From: Theobroma cacao
Taxonomy: Eukaryota; Streptophyta; Magnoliopsida; Malvales; Malvaceae
Direction: 5' to 3'
Assembly: GCF_000208745.1 (NCBI RefSeq)
Contig: NC_030850.1
Span: forward strand, 6,135,461 to 6,199,460
DNA length: 64,000 nucleotides
The notes beneath the pieces are model-generated. The model worked only from the letters and a program-made list of their open reading frames with translations, ran no database searches and was not told the origin of the DNA. The position numbers and the translations under genes are program-made. Positions 12,654-22,702 of the stretch are shown here, one piece after another; the first letter of the stretch is position 1, and the number at the start of each line of letters is the position of its first letter.

Positions 12654-13171
12654 TAATGCTTAAATAAATCCTTAAACTATTTAAGAATATTCAAATAAAC
12701 TCTTATTCTTTTATTGCGTTCAACCAAGTATTTGTATTTTTATTTTGGGTCAAATAATCTTTTATGATTATTGATTCACTCATTTCTAATCGTGAAAATG
12801 TCACTCATCATTTTATATTCATATGGCACTGACAAGATATTAATGTGAAAGGTGAAAAATGTCACATGATTAAGTTATTATATCAAATTAGCATGATATG
12901 TCATCATCAATTATAATATGTCAATATGCCACATTATAATCAATTATAATATTTTAGCAAATCACGTTTGTGTCACGAAATATAGAATAATAAATAACAT
13001 TTCGATTAAATCAATTGTTAGTAATAAGGTTTATTTGACTTAAAATAGAAAGTATAAGAATTTTTTTAACTTAAAATAAAAGTATAAAGGCTTAATTGAA
13101 CGTAATAAAAGTATAAGACTTATTTGAATTTTTTTTAAATAGTTTAGGGGCTTTTTTGTATATTATGCTTA
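12654..13171. mobile_element. Mutator-like MITE (long inverted repeats, 9-bp target duplication)
   Basis: The outer ends carry near-identical 9-mers TAATGCTTA (12654-12662) and TTATGCTTA (13163-13171). Within them, roughly 100-bp inverted arms match: the left arm has CCTTAAACTATTTAAG, CAAATAAACTCTTATTC and TTTTATTGCGTTCAA, and the right arm read in reverse has CCCCTAAACTATTTAA, CAAATAAGTCTTATAC and TTTTATTACGTTCAA. Long arms plus a 9-bp duplication are typical of non-autonomous Mutator-like elements. The total is about 500 bp, with no coding capacity. Confidence 0.75.
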
Positions 13172-14782
13172 AAAAAATTAAATATTAGTATGAATGAGTA
13201 AAAGTGTAAAAAATGAGTGAATTCTCCCATTGCATGGGATCCGATTCTAAGTTTGAATTTAGATATCAATATAGATCAGTAGAAAATACGAATAAGTCAA
13301 TTTTTATTGTATTTCTTTGGTCAATATATAAATTAAAAATGAAAAGAGGAACCCTCATATATACTCGTAAAATCCCTTCATGATGATAAGTAGTTGCATG
13401 CTTAATGGTTTAATGACAAAGAAAAGTGCCTGGCTAACAACTCCATTAGTATTCTTTACTTCATTTTGGTCCTTCCATTTATTTGATGCTTAAAGTTATC
13501 ATCTCTCCCTTCTGTTTTCCATTATGTAAAGTGCTTTTCCCTCTTTATACCTACTTTCCCTTTAATCCCCCCCATTTGCTTGATGCTGTGCTGATATAGT
13601 TAACACACCCAAGACTTGCCTTGTCAACCGCCAGAGAATGGTTTGCTTAATTTGCCTTTGTGCCTCCAGGCAGAATGATTGAATTGTTACTTGTTTAATT
13701 ACATGTTCTCCAAGTCTGCGAACTTATATATATGATTATTTCAGTAAAGGCCACAAATCAAATTTCCCATGTAAATTGCAAAATATATAAGCCAGCTGTT
13801 GATCTGTACTTGACTTTGATACATTGTTGACACATTCAGCTCATCAGTGTGAGCATTTGGAAAAGAAAGCGATATGATGCTACTAAAAAGGAGACATGTA
13901 TGAATTTGAAAGACACTTAATCACATTTTATTAGTTGATTCAAATACATGCTAAATCAGTCATGATCCAATACAAAAAAAGAAGAAGGAAAAAAGCCAGA
14001 AAATTCAAAGCTAGGAAAATCACCAACAATTTCGAACGACAATTTATGGCTTTGATTCCCCTCTGTAAAGCTTCCCAGATACATGCACAGAGACTAGTTA
14101 AGTCACCAAGTTCATTGCCTTTTTCCTGTCTCTGTGTGGGAACAGCTTTTACCACACATGTCCTGCCAAATATCTGTGTTCCCACGGTACTGTCAGTAGA
14201 TGAGAAGTGGGAATTGTACTCAAGACAGATGGGTATGAATAGGACCTTTGTCCTTGAAAAGTTCCCTGAAACAGTGTCGACGTTACCTGCCTGTTCCCCA
14301 AACCCTCTCTCATTGAACGTTCAAACTTTGTAATACACTGCACAGCCTTGTTTTCAGGGTTGTCCTTCATGGAAATCGTAAACTGAGCGATCGAGGTTTA
14401 ATAATATAACAGCTAGTGGACAAGAGACTGATGGCTGAGACTTGAGAGACGTGTCCAAAAAGCAGCAATTGTGTTTTACCATGGAATCAAATAATCATGT
14501 GTGAAATGAATTCCTCTCTGGGTTGTAAGGATTAAAGAGTAAAGCCAAAGTTGAGAAACCAATAGGATCGTAAACCCAACGTTGGAACATGGAACATGCC
14601 GTTCCATTTAGCAAAAGAAGTGGCACTGATTTTTGACTGCGGATTGTTTATGGAAAGTGGCACCTAGACCAACCTCCTTTCTCGTTAGATGAAGAGGAGG
14701 TCCTCCAGCCCCAGATTTGAATATATACAGATTAGATATATAAGTGCGGAAGTTAAAGTAATGGAGCCTATGAAATAATTAG
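13172..14782. other. Intergenic, unassigned, less AT-rich around 14040-14400
   Basis: 14040-14400 is noticeably richer in G/C than its surroundings. It has overlapping open frames on both strands (13935-14333 plus; 14149-14370 minus) and an 8-bp inverted pair GTGGGAAC (14136-14143)/GTTCCCAC (14178-14185). I do not recognise any product and cannot tell a non-coding RNA gene from chance. Confidence 0.4.
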
Positions 14783-15055
14783 ATAATAAAGTTGAATTTT
14801 TTTATCATAATTAGATAATTTGATTACACTCACAAAGGATATAAAAGATAATAAATTTATAAGTATTTATTTTTTATGAATAATATGATAATTTAATTAT
14901 CGAACATTTTACATTTATGATGTAAACAAAATAACCTTTTTTTGGTTGCACTTTTCTCTTTTTTATTGAGTTAGTTGTTTCTTTTTTGCAATATTATCTA
15001 TTTATATATTTATACATTATACATTTTTTATATATAATAAAATTAAAGAAAATTG
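14783..15055 (+). repeat. Left copy of a ~260-bp direct repeat pair
   Basis: This copy runs from about AAAGTTGAATTTTTTTATC to TATATATAATAAAATTAAAG. It aligns over its whole length, with scattered mismatches and small gaps, to 16632-16885 in the same orientation. Shared blocks include ATAATTAGATAATTTGATTA, CATTTATGATGTAAACAAAA and ATCTATACATTATACATTTT-like words. The two copies bracket about 1.58 kb and may be the LTRs of a small non-autonomous retroelement, or two insertions of one family. Confidence 0.7.
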
Positions 15056-15494
15056 TGAAAAATAACCCTGACGATTTTACAAATAACTATCAAAATAAGT
15101 TTAACTGTTTTTAGCCAAAGTTAGTCATAAAATGACAAAAATGCTTTTAAAACTATTTCAAACAAATTAAATGCTCTCAATTTTTCTCACTCGCCATTCG
15201 TCTGCTATACTCTCCATTTTGTTGTTCTCTCTATTTTTCTATCTCGTTATCCAGCTCTTTTTAATTTTACTACAATCACTATCTCTCTTATCCTCATCAT
15301 CTTGTTAATTCATCGTTAATTTACAAATCAAAGAGTATAACATGAAAGTAAAAACATATTATTGGATTTTTAAATTTACATTCAAAAAACTCTCTGTTGT
15401 CGATCTAAGATTAAAAAGTATGGCATGGTGAGTCACAACAAGTTCTTGGGCTTATTAGTGTTGAGTTTTTTAATGATTTAAGTCTGGTAGAACA

Positions 15495-15940
15495 TACCTT
15501 AACATGTAACAAAGTGATTCATATCTTGACATGTAACATCAGTAGAAAAAAAGAAGCTTTGGCGTGTAACATTGAGTACTGAAGTTTTGACTTTGGCGTG
15601 TAACATTTTTTGCTTTGGCTTTGGTGCGTGTAACATTTGGTTTTGAAGTTTTGGTCTTGGCGTGTAATATCTAGTGCTGAAACTTTGATCTTAACATGTA
15701 ACATTCGTTGCTGAAGTTTTTGTGTGTAACATCTTCTGTTTTGACTTTGACGTGTAACATCTGGTGATGAAGCTTTGACTTTGGTGTATAATATCTGGTG
15801 CTGAATCTTTGACTTTGACATGTAACATTTGCTGTTGAAGTTTTGGTACGTAATATTTTTTACTGAAGCGTGTAACATCTGCTTAAGTTTGCAGCGTCGT
15901 TTTTTTTTTTTTTTCTGTTATTAAATATGGCGTGTAACTT
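15495..15940. repeat. Minisatellite: 13-14 degenerate ~33-bp units with core GCGTGTAACAT
   Basis: The core RYGTGTAACAT recurs near 15501, 15529, 15561, 15596, 15627, 15660, 15694, 15720, 15749, 15783, 15818, 15846, 15868 and 15930. Spacing is mostly 26-35 bp, with spacers like CTGGTGCTGAAG and TTTGACTTTG. The minus strand therefore reads open for 119 codons (15519-15878) as an 11-12-residue periodic string with CYT, MLHVK and SKLQ words. That is an expected by-product of the repeat, not evidence of a gene. It sits between the direct repeats at 14783 and 16632. Confidence 0.85.
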
Positions 15941-16303
15941 ACTCATTTATATTTCACTACAACACAAACTCTTGGAATTAAAACCTGTAACAATTTTTTT
16001 TCAATTGTAATAATATTTTTTTAAACATGTTATGTAATAACAATATTTTTTAAACATAGTGTGTAGCTTCTCTATCTTTGTATTTCACTGGTATAAACTC
16101 TTGAAGTTAAATACATTCATGGTAAAGATAAAAGTTTAAAGTCAAAAAGGAATTTGACATAAAAATAAATATGTATTGAAAAATTATTCAATGTCGTTGG
16201 GATGAAATGAATTTGGACAAAAAAAATTATCCAAAATCCTTTAATTTGGATAATTAGTTTTTTAGTTATTTTATTTATTTTTTTAATAAAATTTAAAATT
16301 ATN

Positions 16304-16490
16304 CATTTGGGGAAATCTTGAGCCCTGATCCATCATTTGTATGAAATTGAAGTATAGTCCCAGCAACCCCTCTGAAGGCCGTACCACTTGTCTTTATTCT
16401 CCTCCTCATGTTTACAATTGCAACTGTACTTCCTCTTTGTTGCCAAAGCACACTTGTCATTCTTCTCGTCATCTTAACAACCAATACAGT
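16304..16490 (-). other. Unrecognised open segment next to an ambiguous base
   Basis: The minus strand is open from 16484 to the N near 16303 ([19 protein letters not shown]...). It is less AT-rich than its surroundings. It may be captured sequence inside the putative element. I recognise no domain, and the N prevents reading further. Confidence 0.25.
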
Positions 16491-16631
16491 GTAATTTGAA
16501 TATAAAGAGATTTTATTAAAAGTAATTTTATTAAAAAAAATTATTTTTTAGTTAAAAACAATTAAAATTAAAAAGATGATTATTTTTAAAAACAGCTTAC
16601 TTTTAAGGGTTAAAAAAAATTATCCCATAAA

Positions 16632-16885
16632 ACTATTAAAAAAAGTTGATTTTTTTTACGATAATTAGATAATTTGATTATACTCACAAAAGATATAGAA
16701 GATAATAAATTTATAGGTATTTATTTTTTATAAATAATATGATTATCGAAAATTTTACATTTATGATGTAAACAAAATAAAATTTTTGTACTTTTCTCTT
16801 TCTTATTGAGTTAATTGTTTCTTTTTTACAATCTTATCTATTTTTATATCTATACATTATACATTTTTCGATATATAATAAGACT
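16632..16885 (+). repeat. Right copy of the ~260-bp direct repeat pair
   Basis: This copy aligns to 14783-15055 from AAAAGTTGATTTTTTTTAC to TATATAATAAGACTATT. It carries a short deletion relative to the left copy near 16740-16745. Divergence between the copies looks substantial by eye, so the duplication or insertion is old. Confidence 0.7.
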
Positions 16886-17826
16886 ATTAAAAGAAATTAT
16901 TGGGCTCAAGGTAACATAGTTGACTGTAGGCCTTAAGGGTTTGGTGGGCCATCTTAATGGGCTGATCATTTTAGCCCCGAATGAAAGTTTCTCCAACTCC
17001 ATTTGGAAGCTTTTCTCCTTACGTACGTTTCGCTCCTGAGTACTCAACTATTACAGAATAAGTCACCCTAATGAATTAAGACAATAAGTATATTGTTTAA
17101 TGCCTAAGACTTACGTGGATTTTTTAGGTTAAGTTGACGAAGCTGTTCATTTAAATAATTAGACAGAAACTTTAATCCAAATTGATAGGAGTTGTCACAT
17201 ATATAATTTTTTAAATAATTTTAATAAGTTTTATTACTTTTCTTGAGTGTGAATTTTTTAACTTAAAAATAACAACAAATTTTATTTATTTAACAATTAT
17301 GGATTACATTTTGCACATAAATGTTTTTAGTTTATTTGGTACATGTTATTTATTTTGTGGGTGTGTATGGTCAAGTTAATTTATACAAGAGTAGCAATTA
17401 AGTAAGGTATTTAGCTCTAATAATTTTTAAATTTTTAAGTTATACGAGAAGCTTATTTAGGTTTTTTATGACAAACTTATAATTCAAAATTTCTTCAAAA
17501 TGTGCCATTGTATAGTAATAAATATTTAATTTTTTTGTATTTTCATTTTATCTTTTAATAATTTATGAAATACTACTAATTATATTTTTTCACATTCATT
17601 TTTTTATTTGGTTCAATTTTTTTTCTTGATTTCATTTATTTTAATTTATAATTATTAAAAAGTTATTTTATTGTATGCATTTCTTTGACATTAAAACTTA
17701 CGATTTGATTTAACAAAATTGAGTCTTTAATAATTTTATTTTTTAAAATATATTAAAATGTCATTAAATAACTTTTGAACTCAACAACATTTTTGCATTA
17801 AGTTTACAAAAAACTATTATAAAAAC

Positions 17827-18466
17827 CTGTTTGGCCTAATTTTTTTTTAACTTAAAAGTTAATATGAAGTTTTTACGAAAAATAATAACTTTTAAAATTA
17901 AATTAAATTTTTGGTAAATTTACTTTTATAAGTTTTTTTTATAGATAATTTGTTTGGTAAAACAATTTATATAAGTTCTAATTTTGGCTCAAATTACCAT
18001 AAATGGTATTTAATAAATAACTTTTTATTAATAAAAAATTCTTTTGTTCACAATGAAAAAAAGTTCACTTTTTTATTTAAAATAAATTTTTAGAAATATA
18101 AAAAGTATTTTTATATAACATAAATTTTATAATTAATAATAAATCATATGAAAATGGAAATGGATAATGTTGGAATTATTTTTAATAGATAAGGATATTT
18201 TTAAAACAAAAATAAAAATTATGCTGAAAAAGAGACGTGTTTTTAAAAAAATGAAAAGAGAAAACTCATATTTGGAGTTTTTTCTAAAACTTTTTTTTTA
18301 ATTCTATTCTTAAAAAAAAATTATTTTTAAGAGCTTTTCAAAATTCTTGTTTGATTTGACTTTTGTTTTTAAGATGTAGATAACCTGAGAAAAAAAAAAA
18401 GCTAAAGAGGCACTAATTAAGTTTTCTTTATAGCATTTTAAGAAAAGTTTCAACCGAAACAAACAG
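17827..18466. mobile_element. MITE-like element, CTGTTTG ends
   Basis: The left end reads CTGTTTGGCCTAATTTTT at 17827. The right end, CCGAAACAAACAG, finishes at 18466 and is its imperfect inverse. Sub-terminal GTTAATATG and AAAGCTAAAGAGG segments and an A/T-rich core resemble the element at 732-1144. No transposase and no convincing target duplication were found. Confidence 0.5.
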
Positions 18467-18594
18467 CCCTTAACTCATTCAATTTTATCCATATTAGACT
18501 TTAACTTTTAGACAAATTGCACTAATATTTCTTGTAGTTTTAACTTTTTTTCACATGACACTTTATGAATTTTTTTCTCAATGCATATTTTTTC

Positions 18595-18891
18595 CAATTA
18601 GCATAATGTGGATTATAAAGGACAGCAAAAGGTCAGACAAGAAGTAACAGCACAATATTAACTCACTAGATTTTTCAACATCAATCCAAATCATAGAATC
18701 AATGTCTTCAAGTATGAAATCTACCAAAATCTATCGAACATAAAATTTACCCGGTGAAATCTGCTTCTCAAATCTTTACCATAATTTTCTGCAACCTTTA
18801 TATAAAAACTCATCGTCACAAATATGTATAAATAGATATGTTTAACATTGTAAATAGGTATGCTTCATAATACAAAAATACCTTCGTTATA
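18595..18891 (+). mobile_element. Probable 5' LTR remnant of a copia element
   Basis: This is the stretch directly upstream of the primer-binding site. It contains a TATA-like CCTTTATATAAAAAC (about 18795-18809), as expected for an LTR promoter. The left border is not defined, and no 3' LTR partner was found in the window. Confidence 0.4.
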
Positions 18892-18904
18892 TAGTATCAG
18901 AGCA
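18892..18904 (+). other. Degenerate tRNA-iMet primer-binding site
   Basis: TAGTATCAGAGC matches the plant copia primer-binding site TGGTATCAGAGC (complement of the initiator tRNA-Met 3' end) except near its start. Its place, just before a gag remnant, supports the reading. Confidence 0.7.
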
Positions 18905-18954
18905 TATTACATCACTAACCTTTCGATCATTTTCAAAACTCTTTCATGGTAACT

Positions 18955-19890
18955 ACTAACCCTTTTTCAAATAACACCACCAACTCTATTTCTATTAATG
19001 TAGTAGCACAAAAACCTCTCAAATTGACCTCAACAATTTTTCTTTTTGGCAAATACAATTTAAGTCCCTACTAGTAGAGTATGATTTAACTGACTTCATT
19101 ACAGGACAAAAGGCTTGTCCTTCAGCCATGAATATTGATGGCTTACACACCATAAATCCAAAATACACTTTTTTGGTTTGGCAAGACTAGTTTATTTTGC
19201 ATGCCGTTGTGGCATCAATTTCCAAAACAATATTACTATTATTGCAATAGCAAAAACCTCTCAAGAAGCATGAAAGAAGCTATCAAAGATATTTGTCAAC
19301 AAAACTCATACAAGAGTTATGTTTTTGAAAAAAAAGCTAACATTGTCAACATAAGAAGGCAGATTTGTTACAAAATGTTTGCAATTCATAAAAAGCACTA
19401 CATATGAGCTTGTAATGGCTCAAGCTCTAGTAGGCGAGGAAGACTTAGTGATATTCATATTGAATGGCCTAGCACCTAAATTCAAAGAATTATTAATAGT
19501 TATCAGAGCAAAGGAGTCTGTCATATCATTTAAAGAACTTCATGATAAACTCACAGACTTTGAGACAACATTGAAACAAGATGATTCTTATCCTATTACA
19601 GCAAACTATGTCATTAGAAGTAACCATACATCTAAAAGAGGTAATTTCAGGAATAACTTCATATCTAATGCCAACCTTAGTAACTCTCATTATTCAAGAA
19701 AGAAATTCATTAGAAATTATGCACATAATACTCCTAAACTAGTGTGTCAGCTTTGTGAGAAACTAGGTCACATTACAAAGATTTGTAAGTTCAACATATC
19801 AAGCATCAAGGAACTAGTTGCCAATATTGCAACAGCCTCTCAATGTCAAGAGTTATCCATAATGTTAATTGAAAAAAAGAGATACATATA
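18955..19890 (+). pseudogene. Ty1/copia gag polyprotein remnant (UBN2-type with zinc knuckle)
   Basis: Reading across frames gives the typical order of a plant copia gag. First come LTSTIFLFGKYN-like and WQDQFILHAVVASISKTI-like segments, then KKANIVNIRRQ. Then comes an open frame to 19891 with MAQALVGEEDLVIFILNGLA and FKELHDKLTDFE, and a CCHC knuckle CQLCEKLGHITKIC (C-X2-C-X4-H-X4-C). At least two frameshifts and several stops break the upstream half. Protease, integrase and reverse transcriptase are missing: a Mutator-like MITE begins about 50 bp after gag and no pol sequence follows. Confidence 0.85.
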
Positions 19891-19910
19891 AGATGTTAAT
19901 TGAAAAAAAA
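19862..19910. repeat. 31-bp imperfect tandem duplication at the gag 3' end
   Basis: ATGTTAATTGAAAAAAA occurs at 19862-19878 and again at 19893-19909, so the gag frame ends in a short duplication. It looks like replication slippage. Confidence 0.7.
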
Positions 19911-19930
19911 ATCATGTGATAACATATGAA

Positions 19931-20643
19931 AACTTAAAGATTAAATTATGCATTTAGTTTCCATATTTTTCTAAAGCGGTGAATTTAGTCCATGTACAAT
20001 AATTTGTAAAATCCGAATCTCTATACTTTTGAAAATTGACAATGTTAGTTCAATCATTAACAATGTTAAAATTTTTCTGTTATTTATGATGATATGATAT
20101 TTTCTTACTGATATGATATTGAATATGATAATGTGTCAAATGATATGATATCTTTTATCTATTTTAGAACTCTTTTTTCTCTGTTTTAAATTATAGAACA
20201 CAAAAATTCAAGTCTTTTTTGTCTTGCAACCTTCTTTTCCTAAATGCTAGAAATCTATTTGTATTTTTAATCTATTTCTTTCAAATTTTGTTTAAAACCA
20301 TTACACATTGGACAATTTCACATTAGCACTTATAAAAGTCAGGTCAATGTTGAATCACATCATGTTAGTATTACCATTGCATTATTCGTGAAATGCCACA
20401 TAATCATTGTCATGTCATTAAATTTAATGTTCCATCAATAAGAAAATACCAAATCAACACAAAATATTATATCAACATAGATAACAAAAAATTTGTAACA
20501 AATTTAACTAATATTATCAATTTAAAAAAAATATCAAGGTTTAATTTTTATAAATTATTATACAATAATTAAATTCACCAATTTAAAATTCACCACTTTA
20601 ATAGAATATATGGACTAATTATATAATTTCACCAAACTTAAAA
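19931..20643. mobile_element. Mutator-like MITE (long inverted repeats, 9-bp target duplication)
   Basis: AACTTAAAG (19931-19939) and AACTTAAAA (20635-20643) flank inverted arms of about 150 bp. Left-arm words ATTAAATTATGCATTTAGTT, GGTGAATTTAGTCCATGTAC and TTGACAATGTTAGTT correspond to right-arm reverse-strand words GTGAAATTATATAATTAGTC, GGTGAATTTTAAATTGGTG and TTGATAATATTAGTT. It has no coding capacity and is about 695 bp inside the duplications. Confidence 0.75.
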
Positions 20644-22702
20644 GACGTAGGTGAAGTTTATCTTTTTATCCTTAAAAACTTTGTTTCTGAAGATTGCTAC
20701 TAATCTTGGGAATCTTGATCTTTGGCATTACAAATATTTAGTACGCACCTTCATATTCTTAAGTTATCAAGAATTCAAGGTATTGGTTCAAATGTTTCAT
20801 TGTTTTTTTTTTGTCAGTAAAATATTATTGTTTAAAAGTATGGCACAAACCAAATAATCAAATCAAAAATGATTATAATAAATCTTGATAGAAAAGAGAA
20901 CTATACAAGATATTTAAATATCTACGGCCCATTTGTTAAATATATCCAGTAAATGGATATGCAAAGAAAATATATGGAATACATATGTCAATCCAAAGGG
21001 GTCTGACCTGATCGAATGTAAGTATGTATCAAATCCAAATTATTATCACAAAATATGTTATTAAGAGGAAGGAATTGTGGCATGTGATTAAGGCTGGAAC
21101 CAACTCAATACGTACAACTCATTTTGAGTAATTGTGATAATGCAAATCTAGTAAGCTGGCACCTTATCCCTTGGGGTTGGACTGTGAAAACGATTTGCTA
21201 TCTCTAAAGCAAAACCCCAAGATCCTTCTATCAAAACATTGTCATGTTAAAGTCCAGCAATACTGCAAAAACGACGAAATTTTATGTAGCCATCATGGGT
21301 CATGGAGATTCAGTGTTCTTGGGGGTTCCCTCTGTTTTAAAGTTGTCTTACTTTTTTATAAATACAGTTCACCTATTTTTATAGGTGAAGTCACAAGAAA
21401 AGGCAAGAAAAGGCAATGGGACTCAACTATAAAGGTTTTTAAGTAGTTTAGCCATGCCCTGGTTTTGAAAACAAGTGTATGGTAGAAATTACTGTGAAAC
21501 AACAAAATGGCAACCAAAGGTTGGGTTCAATGATTTGAAATTTGGGAAAAGAGTGGGCCTCTCTCCTCAATTTTCTTATCATATTCACTGTAATTTAAAT
21601 GGATGTTTCTACAATTTGGTGATGATCAAAAGCTAGACTACAAACTTTTCTTATAGATTCAAGGTTCATGAATAGTACTACAACAGCTAAAAATTTTTCG
21701 ATTGTAATCATATTAGGAATAAATTAACAAAACTAGAAATGGTACAGTTTATATAAATAGAGTTATGTTATTATTTGGGTCGAAAATCACAGATAACGGG
21801 CCAACCCTTTCTTCTTGTTCTTTTTTGGATTCAAATTTTAAAATTCGATTTCCATAAAAAAGGTAACAAATGCTAATCTAATCTAATCTAATCTAATCTC
21901 CTTAATGACAAAGAGTGTACCATTTCGCATATAAATAAAGGGTCTTGAACATGTTGAAATTATACATGGTAAGGAAGGTAAGAATTTTTGTCATTAGTAA
22001 GAAAGAAAACTCGAATTTTATATATAAGAATGATTAAGATAAAAATTAATTTTTAATTTTATAACAAAGGAGTTACGTATGATAAAAGTAACTTCGACGG
22101 AAATAATCAAAATTTAATTAAATTTTCATAATAATTTTCTTTTATAAGAAGCAAGCTGTAATTGCAATAGTCAAATTCAACCTACAGAATCAGACTTTGT
22201 AAGATTCCAGGCAGAACTGAAGAGGGAAGCACGTTGCAAGAAGAGTCTCTAAAGACAAGTCAACGAGACAACTCAACATGCAATAAAACTGAAGACAGTT
22301 ACATTTATAACATTTAAAATACAGTTTGATTTTTTACTATATTTTTTTTGAAAAATATATTCAGCTTCGCTGGCGCCTAATATTTGCTTTGGTTGGCCAG
22401 GGTTCACATGCTCTTGCACTTGTATCATTTGCTAAGGAAGGAAAAGAAAAAAAAAAAAAAGGAAAGCCAACAACCAAAAAGGAAAGAGAATTACAGAAGC
22501 TTAAGAAGAATCAAGAACCTTGTTGAAAACAGGCTCTTGCTTTCCTTAATTATAACTGTTGTTGTATTGGTGGCCTTTCTTTTCCAAACTTTTCTCATCT
22601 TTCTAGTAGATTCCTGGACACAGAGAAGAATAGTTAAAGCTGTAAAGCAGGAGCCCTTTTTTTTTTTTTTTTATCTCTGTTGGAAGTTTTTTGATCATCA
22701 TC
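20644..22702. other. Intergenic, upstream of the Rab7 gene
   Basis: No gene recognised. A five-unit CTAAT microsatellite lies near 21873-21899. 22230-22690, with a purine-rich run and a poly(T) tract at 22659-22675, is probably leader and promoter of the Rab7 gene. Frames at 22326-22737 have no homology. Confidence 0.6.
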
